From Fibrobacter sp. (lineage in GTDB: Bacteria; Fibrobacterota; Chitinivibrionia; Chitinivibrionales; Chitinispirillaceae), in contig JAAYPC010000171.1 in the NCBI GenBank assembly GCA_012519985.1, positions 1 through 64,000 on the forward strand: 64,000 nucleotides of DNA, in the 5' to 3' direction. Made by a program: the position numbers and the translations under genes. This document shows, in pieces, positions 1-9,009 of this stretch; position 1 is the stretch's first letter, and every line of letters starts with the position of its first letter. The notes below the pieces were generated by a model. The model was not told the origin of the DNA and ran no database searches. It was given only the letters and a program-made list of their open reading frames with translations.

Positions 1-439
1 TACCTGTATCTCCGGAGGTGGCAACCAGTATGGAAGTGTGACTGGAGCTGTTGATTTTCTTTTTTGAGATCTGCAGAAGATGAGGCATTATCTGCAGAGC
101 GACATCTTTAAAAGCAGCAGTTGGTCCGTGCCATAGTTCCAGAATGGAGAGACCATTTTCCAGTTGAATCTGACTGGTTACAGAATCGCTTCCAAATTTC
201 TCGGAATTATAAGCCTTATTGATACATAAATCGAGCTCTTCAGAGGTGAAATCGGTCAGGAAACGGCTCAACACTTCACGTGCCACAGTCTGATAACTGG
301 CAGATGAATACAGAAAATCCTTACTCAGATGCGGAATCGATTCCGGGACAAACAAACCACCCTGAGGAACCATTCCCATGCAGATTGCCTCAGAAGATGA
401 TACTGGTGAATGATTGCCTCTAGTACTGATATAAACCAT
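1..439 (-). CDS. thrC: Threonine synthase, N-terminal part (cut by window edge)
   Basis: The first 146 residues of threonine synthase, the PLP enzyme that turns O-phosphohomoserine into threonine in the last step of the pathway. The ATG is at 437-439 and the rest of the gene lies beyond position 1. The segment ELWHGPTAAFKDVALQ (about residues 101-116) is the family signature, with K111 as the expected PLP-binding lysine. VATSGDTG (139-146) is the start of the phosphate-binding loop region. It follows hom by 29 bp on the same strand, so the two probably form a threonine operon. The identity rests on these motifs and the neighbour. Confidence 0.95.
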   Translation of the reverse strand, partial: MVYISTRGNHSPVSSSEAICMGMVPQGGLFVPESIPHLSKDFLYSSASYQTVAREVLSRFLTDFTSEELDLCINKAYNSEKFGSDSVTSQIQLENGLSILELWHGPTAAFKDVALQIMPHLLQISKKKINSSSHTSILVATSGDTG

Positions 440-468
440 AATTTCTCAACCACAGGATATATTGTTCA

Positions 469-1770
469 CTAATCTTCTATACGGATTAATTGTGTTTTTG
501 CTCTGATGTAATCGGATTGTTCGATTTTTCTTAAAGCCAGATTAATTCCTTTTTCCAATGCCTGATGTGTTAAAATAATAACCGGAACGCTATTATCAGG
601 ATGCCACTCCTTCTGCATTACTGATGCTATGGAAATTCCCTGACTGCCCAGGTCAGAAGCAATAGAAGCAAGGACACCAGGTCTGTCATCTACTGTAAAT
701 CGCATGTAGTACCTGGAGCTGACCGAATCCATAGTTTTAACACTTGTTGCATTAGTGTAACTATAAAAGTTCATCGGAACACGAATCGGGGTTTTACCTG
801 AGATGTTTCTGGCAACATCTATGACATCGCTTACCACTGCAGATGCTGTGGGCATTTCACCGGCACCTTTGCCGTAAAGAAGAATCTGACCAACCGCATC
901 ACCTTCGATTAATACTGCATTGAAAGCATCTGAGACCGAGGCCAGAATATGATTTTTTCGCAGCATCGCCGGGTGCACACGGACATCCAATCCGTCTTCA
1001 CCCTTGTCTTTTTTAATGATTCCCAGAAGCTTGATAACATACCCCAGTTCGTTGGCAAAAGCAATATCCTGGGCTCCGATGGTGGTGATTCCTTCTTTGT
1101 AAATTTTGTCATAGCTGATGTAGCCGTTACTTATCAGCGAGGCCAGAATAGCCACCTTATGACCGCTGTCACCACCGCTGATATCCAGAGTTGGATCGGC
1201 TTCCGCATACCCTTTTTCCTGTGCTGCCTTGAGCACCTGCTCGAAAGGAAGGCCTTCTGAGGTCATGGTTGAGAGTATGTAATTACAGGTTCCATTGATA
1301 ATGGTTTTGACCGAGAAAATATCATTTCCTACCAATCCTTCTCTGATAGCCTTAATTACCGGCATGCCACCACCAACCGATGCTTCAAAGTATAGAGATA
1401 CATTGTTTTTCTCTGCGCATTCAAAGATTTGTGGCCCGAATTCAGCAATCAGTGCCTTGTTGGCTGTAATCACATGTTTCTTATGATTAAGGGCGTCCAG
1501 AACAACGGTTTTGGCGAATGTGGTACCCCCAATGAGCTCAATAACTATATCGATAGAAGGGTCATTAATTACATCGTTTGCTTCGGTTGTACAGATAGCA
1601 TCTTTTACTGGAAGTTCATTAAATCTTGAGCTGAGCTTGTCTGCAATGCGAGCCAGTTTGATAGAAAGTCCCAATTCTTTTTTGAAAGCCTCAACTCTAT
1701 TGGCCAGAACCTTGACTACACCACCACCGACTGTTCCGGCACCGATTAAGCCAATACGAATCTCGTTCAT
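469..1770 (-). CDS. hom: Homoserine dehydrogenase with C-terminal ACT domain
   Basis: 433 residues, the usual length for the monofunctional enzyme, which reduces aspartate semialdehyde to homoserine with NAD(P)H. The N-terminal nucleotide-binding loop is GLIGAGTVGGG (residues 7-17). The catalytic part shows NGTCNYIL and EADPTLDISGGDSGHK. An ACT domain occupies about residues 355-425 (RPGVLASIASDLGSQGISI), so feedback inhibition by threonine is likely from family knowledge. No aspartate kinase domain is fused. The ATG is preceded by AAAGGA. It lies just upstream of thrC, and a promoter candidate is in the 141-bp gap behind it. Confidence 0.96.
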   Translation of the reverse strand: MNEIRIGLIGAGTVGGGVVKVLANRVEAFKKELGLSIKLARIADKLSSRFNELPVKDAICTTEANDVINDPSIDIVIELIGGTTFAKTVVLDALNHKKHVITANKALIAEFGPQIFECAEKNNVSLYFEASVGGGMPVIKAIREGLVGNDIFSVKTIINGTCNYILSTMTSEGLPFEQVLKAAQEKGYAEADPTLDISGGDSGHKVAILASLISNGYISYDKIYKEGITTIGAQDIAFANELGYVIKLLGIIKKDKGEDGLDVRVHPAMLRKNHILASVSDAFNAVLIEGDAVGQILLYGKGAGEMPTASAVVSDVIDVARNISGKTPIRVPMNFYSYTNATSVKTMDSVSSRYYMRFTVDDRPGVLASIASDLGSQGISIASVMQKEWHPDNSVPVIILTHQALEKGINLALRKIEQSDYIRAKTQLIRIED

Positions 1771-1798
1771 GGGGGTCCTTTCTTATGATCCTTATAGA

Positions 1799-1827
1799 AT
1801 AAGAAAAAATGACTGAATAGAAGTCAA
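1799..1827 (-). promoter_or_regulatory. Candidate sigma-70 promoter for hom-thrC
   Basis: On the minus strand TTGACT (plus coordinates 1822-1827) is followed after 17 bp by TCTTAT (1799-1804), about 30 bp upstream of the hom ATG. The -35 box is one base off consensus and the -10 box two bases off. It sits in the only sizeable gap between ptsH and hom. Confidence 0.4.
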
Positions 1828-1911
1828 TTATTACTCCTGTGCGTTTATCGCAGATTTTCAATAATCTGGTTGGAGCAAAATTAAAGAGGATAAAATAGTA
1901 GTTGAAAACGG

Positions 1912-2178
1912 TTATTCCTCATTAAATTTTTTCTCAAACAAGGAAGCTATAGCCTCAATTGCCTCATTTTCATCTTCTCCGGTTGCCCGGATGAGGACCT
2001 GGGATTTATAAGCTGCAGCCAGCATCATCACACTCATGATGCTTTTGGCATCGGCTGATACCCCGCCTTTGGATAAGGTGATATTGGATTTAAATTTCAT
2101 CGCCGTCTGCACTATCATCGATGCAGGACGGGCATGGATTCCTAAAGTATTAATTACCGGTATGAGTCTTTCTGCCAT
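1912..2178 (-). CDS. ptsH: Phosphocarrier protein HPr
   Basis: An 88-residue HPr, the small phosphoryl carrier between PTS enzyme I and the EIIA proteins. I chose the ATG at 2176-2178 rather than the TTG eight codons upstream. It gives the standard length and puts the two key residues at their canonical numbers: His15 in GIHARPAS (phosphorylated by enzyme I) and Ser46 in AKSIM (the HPr kinase site). The TTG would overlap mlaD by 23 bp; the ATG starts one base after the mlaD stop. A purine-rich stretch precedes it. Ser46 suggests regulatory phosphorylation by HprK/P, but no hprK is in the window. It sits at the end of an rpoN-hpf type gene series, a common place for PTS relatives. Confidence 0.95.
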   Translation of the reverse strand: MAERLIPVINTLGIHARPASMIVQTAMKFKSNITLSKGGVSADAKSIMSVMMLAAAYKSQVLIRATGEDENEAIEAIASLFEKKFNEE

Positions 2179-2179
2179 A

Positions 2180-3121
2180 TTACTTTTTCTTTTTTCTGCC
2201 AAATCCCAGTTTTATTCTTAATTTAAGCGCATCTCCCTGCACTTCATTTATTAGCGTGTCCAGATTGGATATAGTTTTCTTAAGATCATGATAGAATTCA
2301 GAATCATTTACAATCATTCCTAAAGAACCTTCACCCTCTTTTATCTGGCCGATTATCTGATTTAATGAGACTGTTAACGAATCAACCTGTGAGGCAATCC
2401 CAAGGGCTGCCGCAGAGAGTGAGTCACCATTATTCATTATTGCATCGATATGATCACTGTTTCTGGAAACTATTTCCTTAAGGTCGCTTGAGATGGTTTG
2501 CAGGTTTTTGAGACTGCGATCAATAACCGGTTTGTTTTCTGAAAGAAGTACTTGTGCGACGTTGGATATAGTGTCCAGACGATTAACCAATGTTTTAAAT
2601 ACGGTCACAAAAGCAGTGTCACCCACTGTGTTTTGTACAATTGAACTTACATTTTCCACAAGCGTTTCCACTTCAGCTAATACCACTCCCAACATTGACA
2701 TTGCTTCCGCTATTCCAGGATCGAATACTCCGGGAACAAAGCTGGTGTCGGATTTGGTGTTGGCTTTTATTGGACGTCCTTTATCTGAATACAATATTCC
2801 GATTCCACGCTCTCCCATTATTCCAATATTTTGTACACTAAATTTGCAGGAATCGGTTAATTTCACTGATTTCTCAATATCAAGTACTACTGCCACTCCA
2901 TTGGTGCGCAGATATATGTTTGAAACGGCTCCTTTGGAGACGCCATTAACTTTTACAGGATCTCCGATCTGTAATGTTCCAACATTGGGGAAAAGCACAG
3001 TATGTGAGACCATCTTTGCGGATATGGAAACATCTTTTAACCACAGTACTCCACCAATAAGAATTACTACTGAAATCAGGATGGATCCGCCAACTATCAG
3101 ATCCATATTGGTTTTTTTCAC
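2180..3121 (-). CDS. MlaD-type MCE-domain membrane protein
   Basis: 313 residues. A single N-terminal membrane helix (about residues 7-28) is followed by an MCE domain (about 36-115, including GDPVKVNGVSKGAV and GERGIGI). A long helical C-terminal region with regular heptad-like spacing follows, ending in a basic tail (GRKKKK). MCE proteins form hexameric rings that carry phospholipids between the inner and outer membranes, usually with an MlaE/MlaF ABC transporter; no such partner is nearby here. The GTG at 3119-3121 is favoured because AAAGGAG lies 6 nt upstream; a TTG two codons earlier would sit right against that site. It lies between hpf and ptsH and abuts ptsH. Confidence 0.85.
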   Translation of the reverse strand: MKKTNMDLIVGGSILISVVILIGGVLWLKDVSISAKMVSHTVLFPNVGTLQIGDPVKVNGVSKGAVSNIYLRTNGVAVVLDIEKSVKLTDSCKFSVQNIGIMGERGIGILYSDKGRPIKANTKSDTSFVPGVFDPGIAEAMSMLGVVLAEVETLVENVSSIVQNTVGDTAFVTVFKTLVNRLDTISNVAQVLLSENKPVIDRSLKNLQTISSDLKEIVSRNSDHIDAIMNNGDSLSAAALGIASQVDSLTVSLNQIIGQIKEGEGSLGMIVNDSEFYHDLKKTISNLDTLINEVQGDALKLRIKLGFGRKKKK

Positions 3122-3207
3122 AACCAACTCCTTTCGGCTGCAAACAGAAAACTTCCCTGCTGTGCAGGAAAGCCCGGGACAGCAGGAAAGTTTCAGTAAG
3201 AGAAATG

Positions 3208-3504
3208 TTAAGCTGGTTTGTGACTTTTAATCTTCTGATTCAGTTTTTTCAACTGGCGTTCAGTTTTGGCCAGCGCTTCATCAATAGCTTTACCGATACT
3301 TTCTGCTTTGGCAAACGCTACTACCTGACGTCCCTGTGTGCTCATAGTTATTTCGACGGTTTTCTCAACATGTTCACTGTCAAGAATTACATGTGCTGAG
3401 GTGATCTTATCAAAGAACTTCTCCATTTTGTTTAATTCGGCGGTGATTGTGTCCTGAAGTGTTTGAGATGCTTTGTTGTGGCGTGAGGTGATCTGAATCT
3501 CCAT
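3208..3504 (-). CDS. hpf: Short-form ribosome hibernation promoting factor
   Basis: 98 residues of the HPF/YfiA (S30AE) family, which binds the 30S decoding region and promotes inactive 100S ribosomes in stationary phase. It starts MEIQITSRH and has the basic C-terminal end typical of the short form, with no dimerisation domain. The ATG at 3502-3504 is preserved with AAGGAG 9 nt upstream; an upstream TTG is unlikely. In many Gram-negative bacteria hpf directly follows rpoN; here lipA and a plus-strand gene separate them. A second, fused HPF homologue lies at 38416-38985. Confidence 0.92.
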   Translation of the reverse strand: MEIQITSRHNKASQTLQDTITAELNKMEKFFDKITSAHVILDSEHVEKTVEITMSTQGRQVVAFAKAESIGKAIDEALAKTERQLKKLNQKIKSHKPA

Positions 3505-3614
3505 GGTCACCGTCTCCTTTTGAAAATGGTTGAACAAATCTGAAACTACGCAGCAAAAATTGCCGGCAGTTTCTTTAAATCAATAAGGATAATATTATCA
3601 TTTATATCAGAACT

Positions 3615-3636
3615 TGAACAGTATTTATACAGTTCA
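3615..3636. promoter_or_regulatory. 22-bp inverted repeat between lipA and hpf
   Basis: Two 10-bp arms, TGAACAGTAT and ATACAGTTCA, are separated by 2 bp and pair at nine of ten positions. The repeat begins 4 bp past the lipA stop codon and lies about 110 bp upstream of hpf. There is no T-run, so it does not look like a terminator; the symmetry fits an operator. No binding protein can be named. Confidence 0.35.
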
Positions 3637-3640
3637 GGTA

Positions 3641-4534
3641 TCATTTCGTAACCTTGCTCCACAACTCGTCTGCTCTGTAAGAACTTCTCACATAAGGGCC
3701 TGCAGAAACTTCTGAAAAACCTAACTCCTTTGCAGTCTTTGAGTATTTCTCAAAAAGTTCTGGGTGAACAAATTCTGCCACTTTTATCTGATCAGCAGAT
3801 GGCTGCAGATATTGGCCAATAGTGAGAATGGAGCAATCAACGCTTCGTAACGCCTCCATTGTTTGTATCACTTCCTCACTTTTTTCTCCCAATCCAACCA
3901 TTATGCCGGATTTAGTGGTTAAGCCCTGATCAGAGGCGCGCTTAAGCACCTCAAGAGAGCGCTGGAATGAAGCCTGTGGTCTGATAATAGGGTAGAGCTG
4001 TGGTACGGTTTCCACATTATGATTCAGAATGTCTGGCTTGCAGACAAAGACGGTGTCAAGAGCTCTGACATCCCCCTTAAAATCAGGAATAAGAAGCTCA
4101 ATAGTAACATCCGGAAGAGTTGTTTTAAGCTTTTTCACTATCAAAGCATACACAGATGCGCCACCATCCGAAAGATCATCTCTGGTAACCGAGGTTATTA
4201 CCACGTGTCTGAGATTTAACTCTGCAACCGCCTCTACTATGTGATCCGGCTCGGAAGGGTCAAGCTTCGGAGGGGTCCCATGGGAAACGCTGCAGAATGA
4301 GCAATTTCTGGTGCACACATTTCCCATGATAAGGAATGTGGCCACACCTCTGGAATAACACTCACCTCTGTTGGGACATTTGGCTTCGATACAGACAGTG
4401 TGGAGACCTTTGGCATGAATATTACAGCGGATGCTGTTATGTTTACCAGAGTAAGCGATTTTGCGCTTAAGCCAGGGAGGCATTAGCTTTTTGGGCTCTT
4501 GTGCGACCTCGCTTCTCTTTTTTATTTCTGTCAT
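3641..4534 (-). CDS. lipA: Lipoyl synthase
   Basis: 297-residue radical SAM enzyme that inserts two sulfurs into octanoyl groups on lipoyl domains. Both iron-sulfur clusters are visible. The auxiliary cluster is C48-x4-C53-x5-C59 (CIEAKCPNRGEC). The radical SAM cluster is C74-x3-C78-x2-C81 (CTRNCSFC). The C-terminal RSSY serine motif that ligates the auxiliary cluster is present. It starts at ATG 4532-4534 and its length is normal. lipB is not adjacent. Its position between rpoN and hpf is unusual. Confidence 0.97.
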   Translation of the reverse strand: MTEIKKRSEVAQEPKKLMPPWLKRKIAYSGKHNSIRCNIHAKGLHTVCIEAKCPNRGECYSRGVATFLIMGNVCTRNCSFCSVSHGTPPKLDPSEPDHIVEAVAELNLRHVVITSVTRDDLSDGGASVYALIVKKLKTTLPDVTIELLIPDFKGDVRALDTVFVCKPDILNHNVETVPQLYPIIRPQASFQRSLEVLKRASDQGLTTKSGIMVGLGEKSEEVIQTMEALRSVDCSILTIGQYLQPSADQIKVAEFVHPELFEKYSKTAKELGFSEVSAGPYVRSSYRADELWSKVTK

Positions 4535-4705
4535 TTATTGAGTACACCTCTAATAATACCGATAATTCATAGAAAACCGGTAAGTTAACCATAAATAGTA
4601 CGTTAAGAGAATATAATTTGTTTTCAGAAAATGAATGATTTTTTAAAGCTTTGGAAGGAACAAGATCGAGATTAAGCTGCGAAAACTGTGATAAGCGTTC
4701 AATTT

Positions 4706-4735
4706 TTGCATAACTTGTACCATGTTCAATACAAT
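4706..4735 (+). promoter_or_regulatory. Candidate promoter for the DUF4256 gene
   Basis: TTGCAT (4706-4711) and TACAAT (4730-4735) are separated by 18 bp, about 85 bp upstream of the start codon. This lies in the 285-bp gap between lipA and the DUF4256 gene, a divergent pair. I see nothing else firm in that gap. Confidence 0.4.
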
Positions 4736-4819
4736 ATGGATCTATCCCGGAACAGGTTTCAAAAATTTATACCCTGTTTTAAGTAATTTATTTCTGTACT
4801 ACAGCTTTAGGAGGTGAGT

Positions 4820-5386
4820 ATGGGGGAGCCATTCTCAGCGGAACCACAGAAAGAGTTGCTCAAAGTGTTGAAAACCCGTTTTGAGGCAAATATGAATCGT
4901 CACAAAGGTTTACAATGGGCTGAGATTCTACACCGCATTTTGGAGATGGAAAATAGCTCTAAGAAGCTCTATGCGCTCTATGAAATGGAGAGAACTGGCG
5001 GTGAACCGGATGTAATTAGCTATGATGCAGCAACTGATGAATACATTTTTTGTGATTGTTCTGCAGAAGCTCCTAAAGGACGCAGAAGTATCTGTTATGA
5101 TCGCCAGGCACAGGAATCAAGGAAAAAATTAAAGCCGGAGAATAACGCAGTAGATATGGCAGATATGATGGGCATCGATATTTTATCGGAAAAGCAGTAT
5201 CGGGAATTGCAGGAAATCGGGGAATTCGATACAAGGACATCCTGCTGGTTAAAGACACCATCTGATATTAGAAAAGCAGGTGGAGCTCTCTTTGGAGATC
5301 GTCGCTACGGGCACGTGTTTGTCTATCACAATGGTGCAGCTTCTTACTTTAGTGACAGAGGATTCCGCGGTACACTAAAGGTTTAA
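4820..5386 (+). CDS. DUF4256 family protein
   Basis: 188 residues, soluble, no signal peptide. The text matches the DUF4256 family along its whole length: EMERTGGEPDVI (about residues 58-69), then DCSAEAPKGRRSICYDR, and a C-terminal GGALFGDRRYGHVFVYHNGA. The function of this family is unknown to me. The ATG at 4820 is chosen because AGGAGG lies 5 nt upstream; the GTG at 4814 would sit directly on that site. It is a plus-strand gene set among minus-strand genes, converging with rpoN at 29 bp. It thus interrupts the usual rpoN-hpf neighbourhood, which suggests later insertion. Confidence 0.85.
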   Translation: MGEPFSAEPQKELLKVLKTRFEANMNRHKGLQWAEILHRILEMENSSKKLYALYEMERTGGEPDVISYDAATDEYIFCDCSAEAPKGRRSICYDRQAQESRKKLKPENNAVDMADMMGIDILSEKQYRELQEIGEFDTRTSCWLKTPSDIRKAGGALFGDRRYGHVFVYHNGAASYFSDRGFRGTLKV

Positions 5387-5415
5387 AGCCACACCAGTCA
5401 GAAATGAATCCAAGC

Positions 5416-6843
5416 CTACTCATATTTTTGACGTAGCCTGGCAGGGAGGATTTTCATCTGTTCTCTGTATTTAGCCACAGTTCTGCGTGCGACCGGCAAA
5501 TTCTCAGAAGAAAGAATATCGGAGATCTTCTGATCTGATAAGGGCTTCCTGGGGCTTTCAGAATTAACCAGTTGTCTTATTCGGTTTTTAATTCTCTCAG
5601 ATGAAATATCGGTTCCTTCTGGGTCCCTTCCTACGGCTTCAGTAAAGAAATACTTAAGCTCGAATATTCCATGTCTGGTCTGCACATATTTATTGCTGGT
5701 TACCCGGCTTACCGTAGAGATGTGCATTTCTACCATATCAGCTACATCCTGAAGCTTTAATGGATGCAGATTAGGAGGTCCTTTTTCAAAGAAATCGTTC
5801 TGACGTTCTATAATGGCGTACATCACCTTGAGCATGGTAGTTTTCCGTTGCTCGATAGAACGGATAAACCAGGTGGCGCTGTTGAATTTTTCGCGAATAT
5901 ACTTTTTTACGTCTCTTTTAGCGTTACTGCCCCGTTTTATCAGATTGGCATAGGATTTATTGATATGCAGTGAAGGAACCGAGCGGTCATTAAGCATTAC
6001 CATAAATTTGCCATCGATTTTCTCCACAATCAGATCAGGAATGATAGTGGATGGTTTATCTGGATTATACTGATAGCCCGGTTTGGGATTTATAGACTTT
6101 AAAGTATCTAATGCTTCCTGCACCTGACGGGGTTCCACACCAAAATGTCTTGAAATCTCGGGGATTTTTAGTTTTTCAAAGAGGTCCCAGGTTTCGTCTA
6201 CGATTCGCATAGCCAGAGTTTTCTCCAGCCCCCGGTAGCGTAACTGAAGAAGTATACACTCTCTGAGGTTTCGTGCACCTACACCGTAAGGTTCCATTTT
6301 CCAGAGTATATGTAGAGCTTCTTCGATTTCGAAGATTGATACCTTGGCAAAATCTGCCAAATCTTCCAGAGGAATACGCAAATATCCATCGATATCTAGG
6401 CTTCCGATAAGCAATTGAACCAGAAGCCTGGTTTTTTCATTGAGTTTTTTTTCAGACAACTGACTATTGAGGTGCTCTTCCAGGGTAATCTGGTAGATAG
6501 GTGTAGGCTCGTAACGTTCTTCGTTTTTATCTACCTCTTCGTTGTAGGAATAACCCAGATCGAAGCCTTCTTCCAGATATTCTTCCCAATCGATATTGTC
6601 TTCATTTATGTCAAGTTCTTCTTCCTCTTTATCTTCAGCATTATCTTTTTCCTGTTGCTCCGGTAGCTCATCTGTTTCATTTTCCAGCTCCTCTGTTGCC
6701 TCCAAAACTGGATTCATTTCCAGTTCGGTTTTAAGAAGCTGCTCTAGCTGAAGAGTATTAACCTGCAATAGTTTCAGTGACTGTATCATCTGAAATGACA
6801 GCTTCTGCTGAAGCCTCAGTGACATGTCAAGACCAAGATTCAA
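5416..6843 (-). CDS. rpoN: RNA polymerase sigma-54 factor
   Basis: 475 residues. Region I at the N-terminus is rich in Q and L (GLDMSLRLQQKLSFQM). It is followed by a very acidic region II (about residues 50-105, many E and D), the core-binding part, a helix-turn-helix, and the RpoN box ARRTVAKYRE at about 452-461. The start is taken as TTG at 6841-6843: AAGGAG lies 7 nt upstream, and the family's GLxLxL N-terminus begins before the first internal ATG (6823-6825). RpoN needs AAA+ enhancer-binding activators; none is seen in this window. It lies downstream of lptB across a 119-bp gap. Confidence 0.97.
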   Translation of the reverse strand: MNLGLDMSLRLQQKLSFQMIQSLKLLQVNTLQLEQLLKTELEMNPVLEATEELENETDELPEQQEKDNAEDKEEEELDINEDNIDWEEYLEEGFDLGYSYNEEVDKNEERYEPTPIYQITLEEHLNSQLSEKKLNEKTRLLVQLLIGSLDIDGYLRIPLEDLADFAKVSIFEIEEALHILWKMEPYGVGARNLRECILLQLRYRGLEKTLAMRIVDETWDLFEKLKIPEISRHFGVEPRQVQEALDTLKSINPKPGYQYNPDKPSTIIPDLIVEKIDGKFMVMLNDRSVPSLHINKSYANLIKRGSNAKRDVKKYIREKFNSATWFIRSIEQRKTTMLKVMYAIIERQNDFFEKGPPNLHPLKLQDVADMVEMHISTVSRVTSNKYVQTRHGIFELKYFFTEAVGRDPEGTDISSERIKNRIRQLVNSESPRKPLSDQKISDILSSENLPVARRTVAKYREQMKILPARLRQKYE

Positions 6844-6962
6844 AAGCAGTCTCCTTCAAGATTTAAACCCTACACTTATTATTTCAAGAACTGTAAAAAT
6901 AATACTATCACATTTCGTGCCGATTGGGGAAATGTTTTTTAAAAGAAACCAAACCACTTTTT

Positions 6963-7742
6963 TTAATCAAGACGGAAATTCTGGCCCAGATAGATTCTTC
7001 TGGCCTCCGGATTTTCAGCCAGCTCTTTTGCAGTTCCGGAAATCAGTATCTGGCCACCAGCCATTATATAAGCACGATCAGTAATTCTTAAAGTTTCTCT
7101 AACGTTGTGGTCAGTTATTAATACTCCGTATCCTTTATTACGGAGCTCGTGAATGATACTCTGAATGTCTTCCACCGCTATGGGGTCTACACCCGCAAAG
7201 GGTTCATCAAGTAAGATAAAATCCGGCTTTATTGCCAGAGTTCTGGCGATCTCAACTCTTCTTCTTTCCCCACCAGAAAGCATGTAACCAAGGCTTCGCT
7301 CCAGATGCCCCACATGAAGCTCCTCCAGAAGTTCCTTCATCCTTCTTTTACGCTCCTTGCCGCTCATCTGCTGGTATTCAAGAACCGAAAGCACGTTATC
7401 TGCGACAGAAAGTTTGCGAAAAATGGATGGTTCCTGTGGAAGATACCCTATCCCCATCCTGGCCCGCTTATACATAGGTTTTTTAGAAATGTCCAAATTA
7501 TCCAGGTATATTTTACCTTTATTTGCCCGGATCAGGCCCACTATCATATAGAAAGAAGTGGTTTTCCCGGCACCATTAGGACCCAATAAACCAACGATCT
7601 CGCCCTGGTTCACCTTAATCGATGCACCATTGACCACATAACGCTTGTTATATATCTTTACCAGGCCTTCGGTGCGAATCTCCCTTGACTTTTTCTCTTG
7701 CACCGTTATGGGCATTGGTTCTGAGCTGGTATCGTTATGCAT
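6963..7742 (-). CDS. lptB: LPS export ABC transporter ATPase LptB
   Basis: 259 residues. Walker [10 protein letters not shown] (about residues 54-62), signature LSGGERRR, Walker [14 protein letters not shown], and the LptB-typical TDHNVRETL switch. It drives extraction of LPS from the inner membrane together with LptF/LptG, which are not in this window. The ATG at 7740-7742 is preferred; a GTG four codons earlier is possible. It follows lptA by 15 bp, and the lptC-lptA-lptB-rpoN order supports the assignment. The first 20 residues before the conserved core are somewhat longer than usual. Confidence 0.95.
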   Translation of the reverse strand: MHNDTSSEPMPITVQEKKSREIRTEGLVKIYNKRYVVNGASIKVNQGEIVGLLGPNGAGKTTSFYMIVGLIRANKGKIYLDNLDISKKPMYKRARMGIGYLPQEPSIFRKLSVADNVLSVLEYQQMSGKERKRRMKELLEELHVGHLERSLGYMLSGGERRRVEIARTLAIKPDFILLDEPFAGVDPIAVEDIQSIIHELRNKGYGVLITDHNVRETLRITDRAYIMAGGQILISGTAKELAENPEARRIYLGQNFRLD

Positions 7743-7757
7743 AAAATCACACACTCT

Positions 7758-8918
7758 TTAAAGGTCCCGTGGAAAATAAATCCCACGTGCGCTTCCAACA
7801 AGCGTCAATATCTTAGCTCTACCGTTTTTAAAGGTAACGGTAATACTGTCGCCACTTGCTTCGTTGGTTCCTCTGTTTCTTTGCTCTTCAATATGGTATT
7901 TGCTGCGGGCGTTTCCCCATACTTTAACGTTTTTTACATTGCCGTTGCTCTCAAAAGCCATGAGCATCGTTTTGCCGCTAGCATCACTGACCATTTCAGG
8001 TGAACTGGACATGTAGTATTTGGTTTGAGCTTTTCCGAATGCCCAAAGTGAATCGAAACCCATAGAATCCGAAACTGATATGTAAAGGCTATCACCCCAA
8101 ATATGAGTGTATGCAGTGTCCTTTCCATCAGAGGTCGAATCAATATAAACCCCGTGGGAATGCCCGATAACAGAAGCGTTTCTAAGGCTTTTTTCCCCAA
8201 AAGCCAGGTTTATCGAATCACCGGTAAGTGTATGTGCTTCAAAATTGATAACCGGTTCTTTGCGTAAATATGCAGTGCTGCTGTCAGTAAAGAAATGCGC
8301 CAGACCGCACCTGGAGTTCATTTTACCTTTGGTGATACGGACACTGTCCGATACAGTTGCTATCTTTAAAGAATCGGTATAACTCATTCTCAAACCGGTG
8401 ATAGTAAGAGTGTCTGCAGCAGCAGTATCAAAATGAATCATTCTGGGATTGCCTTTTAAAACAAAGGCTCTGCTGTCAATATTATAAACAGCATCATTTC
8501 CGGTCAGTTGGGTTTTTTCCAGAGTGTCAACATAGTGAAAATTACCGTTTGCAGTCAACTGATTGCTGTTTTTGGTAAAATGCATCCTGTCACAGCTCAG
8601 TACCGAACTCCCACGCTTCACTTTTATATTGTCCTTAAAACTGATGATTCCCTGGTTTCGCCACCAGGTTGCTTCATCAGAGCGGATTGTGATGTCATCG
8701 TAGGTAAACACCACATTTTCTCTCAGTATGCTGATAAACTCACCGTTTATGTAGCTGTTTTCATTACTGTTTGCTGATTGAAGCACCAGGGTAGGGGATG
8801 GATTCTGCTTTTTGGGTGAAGCCAAAAGGGTGAGCGCTCCCCAGAGAAACAGCACCATAAAGGTGTGTTTACCTTTAAAAATTCCAGGAATGCAAACTCT
8901 TTTACCTTTAATTTTCAC
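7758..8918 (-). CDS. lptA: LptA/OstA-like LPS transport protein
   Basis: 386 residues. A hydrophobic N-terminal export segment (about residues 20-36) is followed by repeated beta-rich OstA-type units. Examples are ISFKDNIKVKRGSSVLSCDRMHF, where the pattern of a modified strand followed by a coloured acidic turn recurs. Family knowledge: LptA forms the periplasmic bridge that carries LPS to the outer membrane. At 386 residues it is about twice the length of E. coli LptA, as in other lineages with extended OstA-like proteins. I chose the GTG at 8916-8918 because AGGAG lies 7 nt upstream. It sits between lptC and lptB. Confidence 0.85.
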   Translation of the reverse strand: MKIKGKRVCIPGIFKGKHTFMVLFLWGALTLLASPKKQNPSPTLVLQSANSNENSYINGEFISILRENVVFTYDDITIRSDEATWWRNQGIISFKDNIKVKRGSSVLSCDRMHFTKNSNQLTANGNFHYVDTLEKTQLTGNDAVYNIDSRAFVLKGNPRMIHFDTAAADTLTITGLRMSYTDSLKIATVSDSVRITKGKMNSRCGLAHFFTDSSTAYLRKEPVINFEAHTLTGDSINLAFGEKSLRNASVIGHSHGVYIDSTSDGKDTAYTHIWGDSLYISVSDSMGFDSLWAFGKAQTKYYMSSSPEMVSDASGKTMLMAFESNGNVKNVKVWGNARSKYHIEEQRNRGTNEASGDSITVTFKNGRAKILTLVGSARGIYFPRDL

Positions 8919-9009
8919 CTTTACACTCCTAAGCTCCCTATTATCCACCAGTGTACATGACTTGTGCTGTTGTTATATTCTAAGGTGATCTTTTCTGTAC
9001 CAGATCCCT

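Noticed and set aside
2179-2202. Longer HPr starting at the TTG
   Set aside because: It would overlap mlaD and shift His15 and Ser46 away from their standard positions.
6844-6962. Sigma-54 promoter between lptB and rpoN
   Set aside because: The minus strand has CGGCACG, but the -12 GC is missing at the required spacing.
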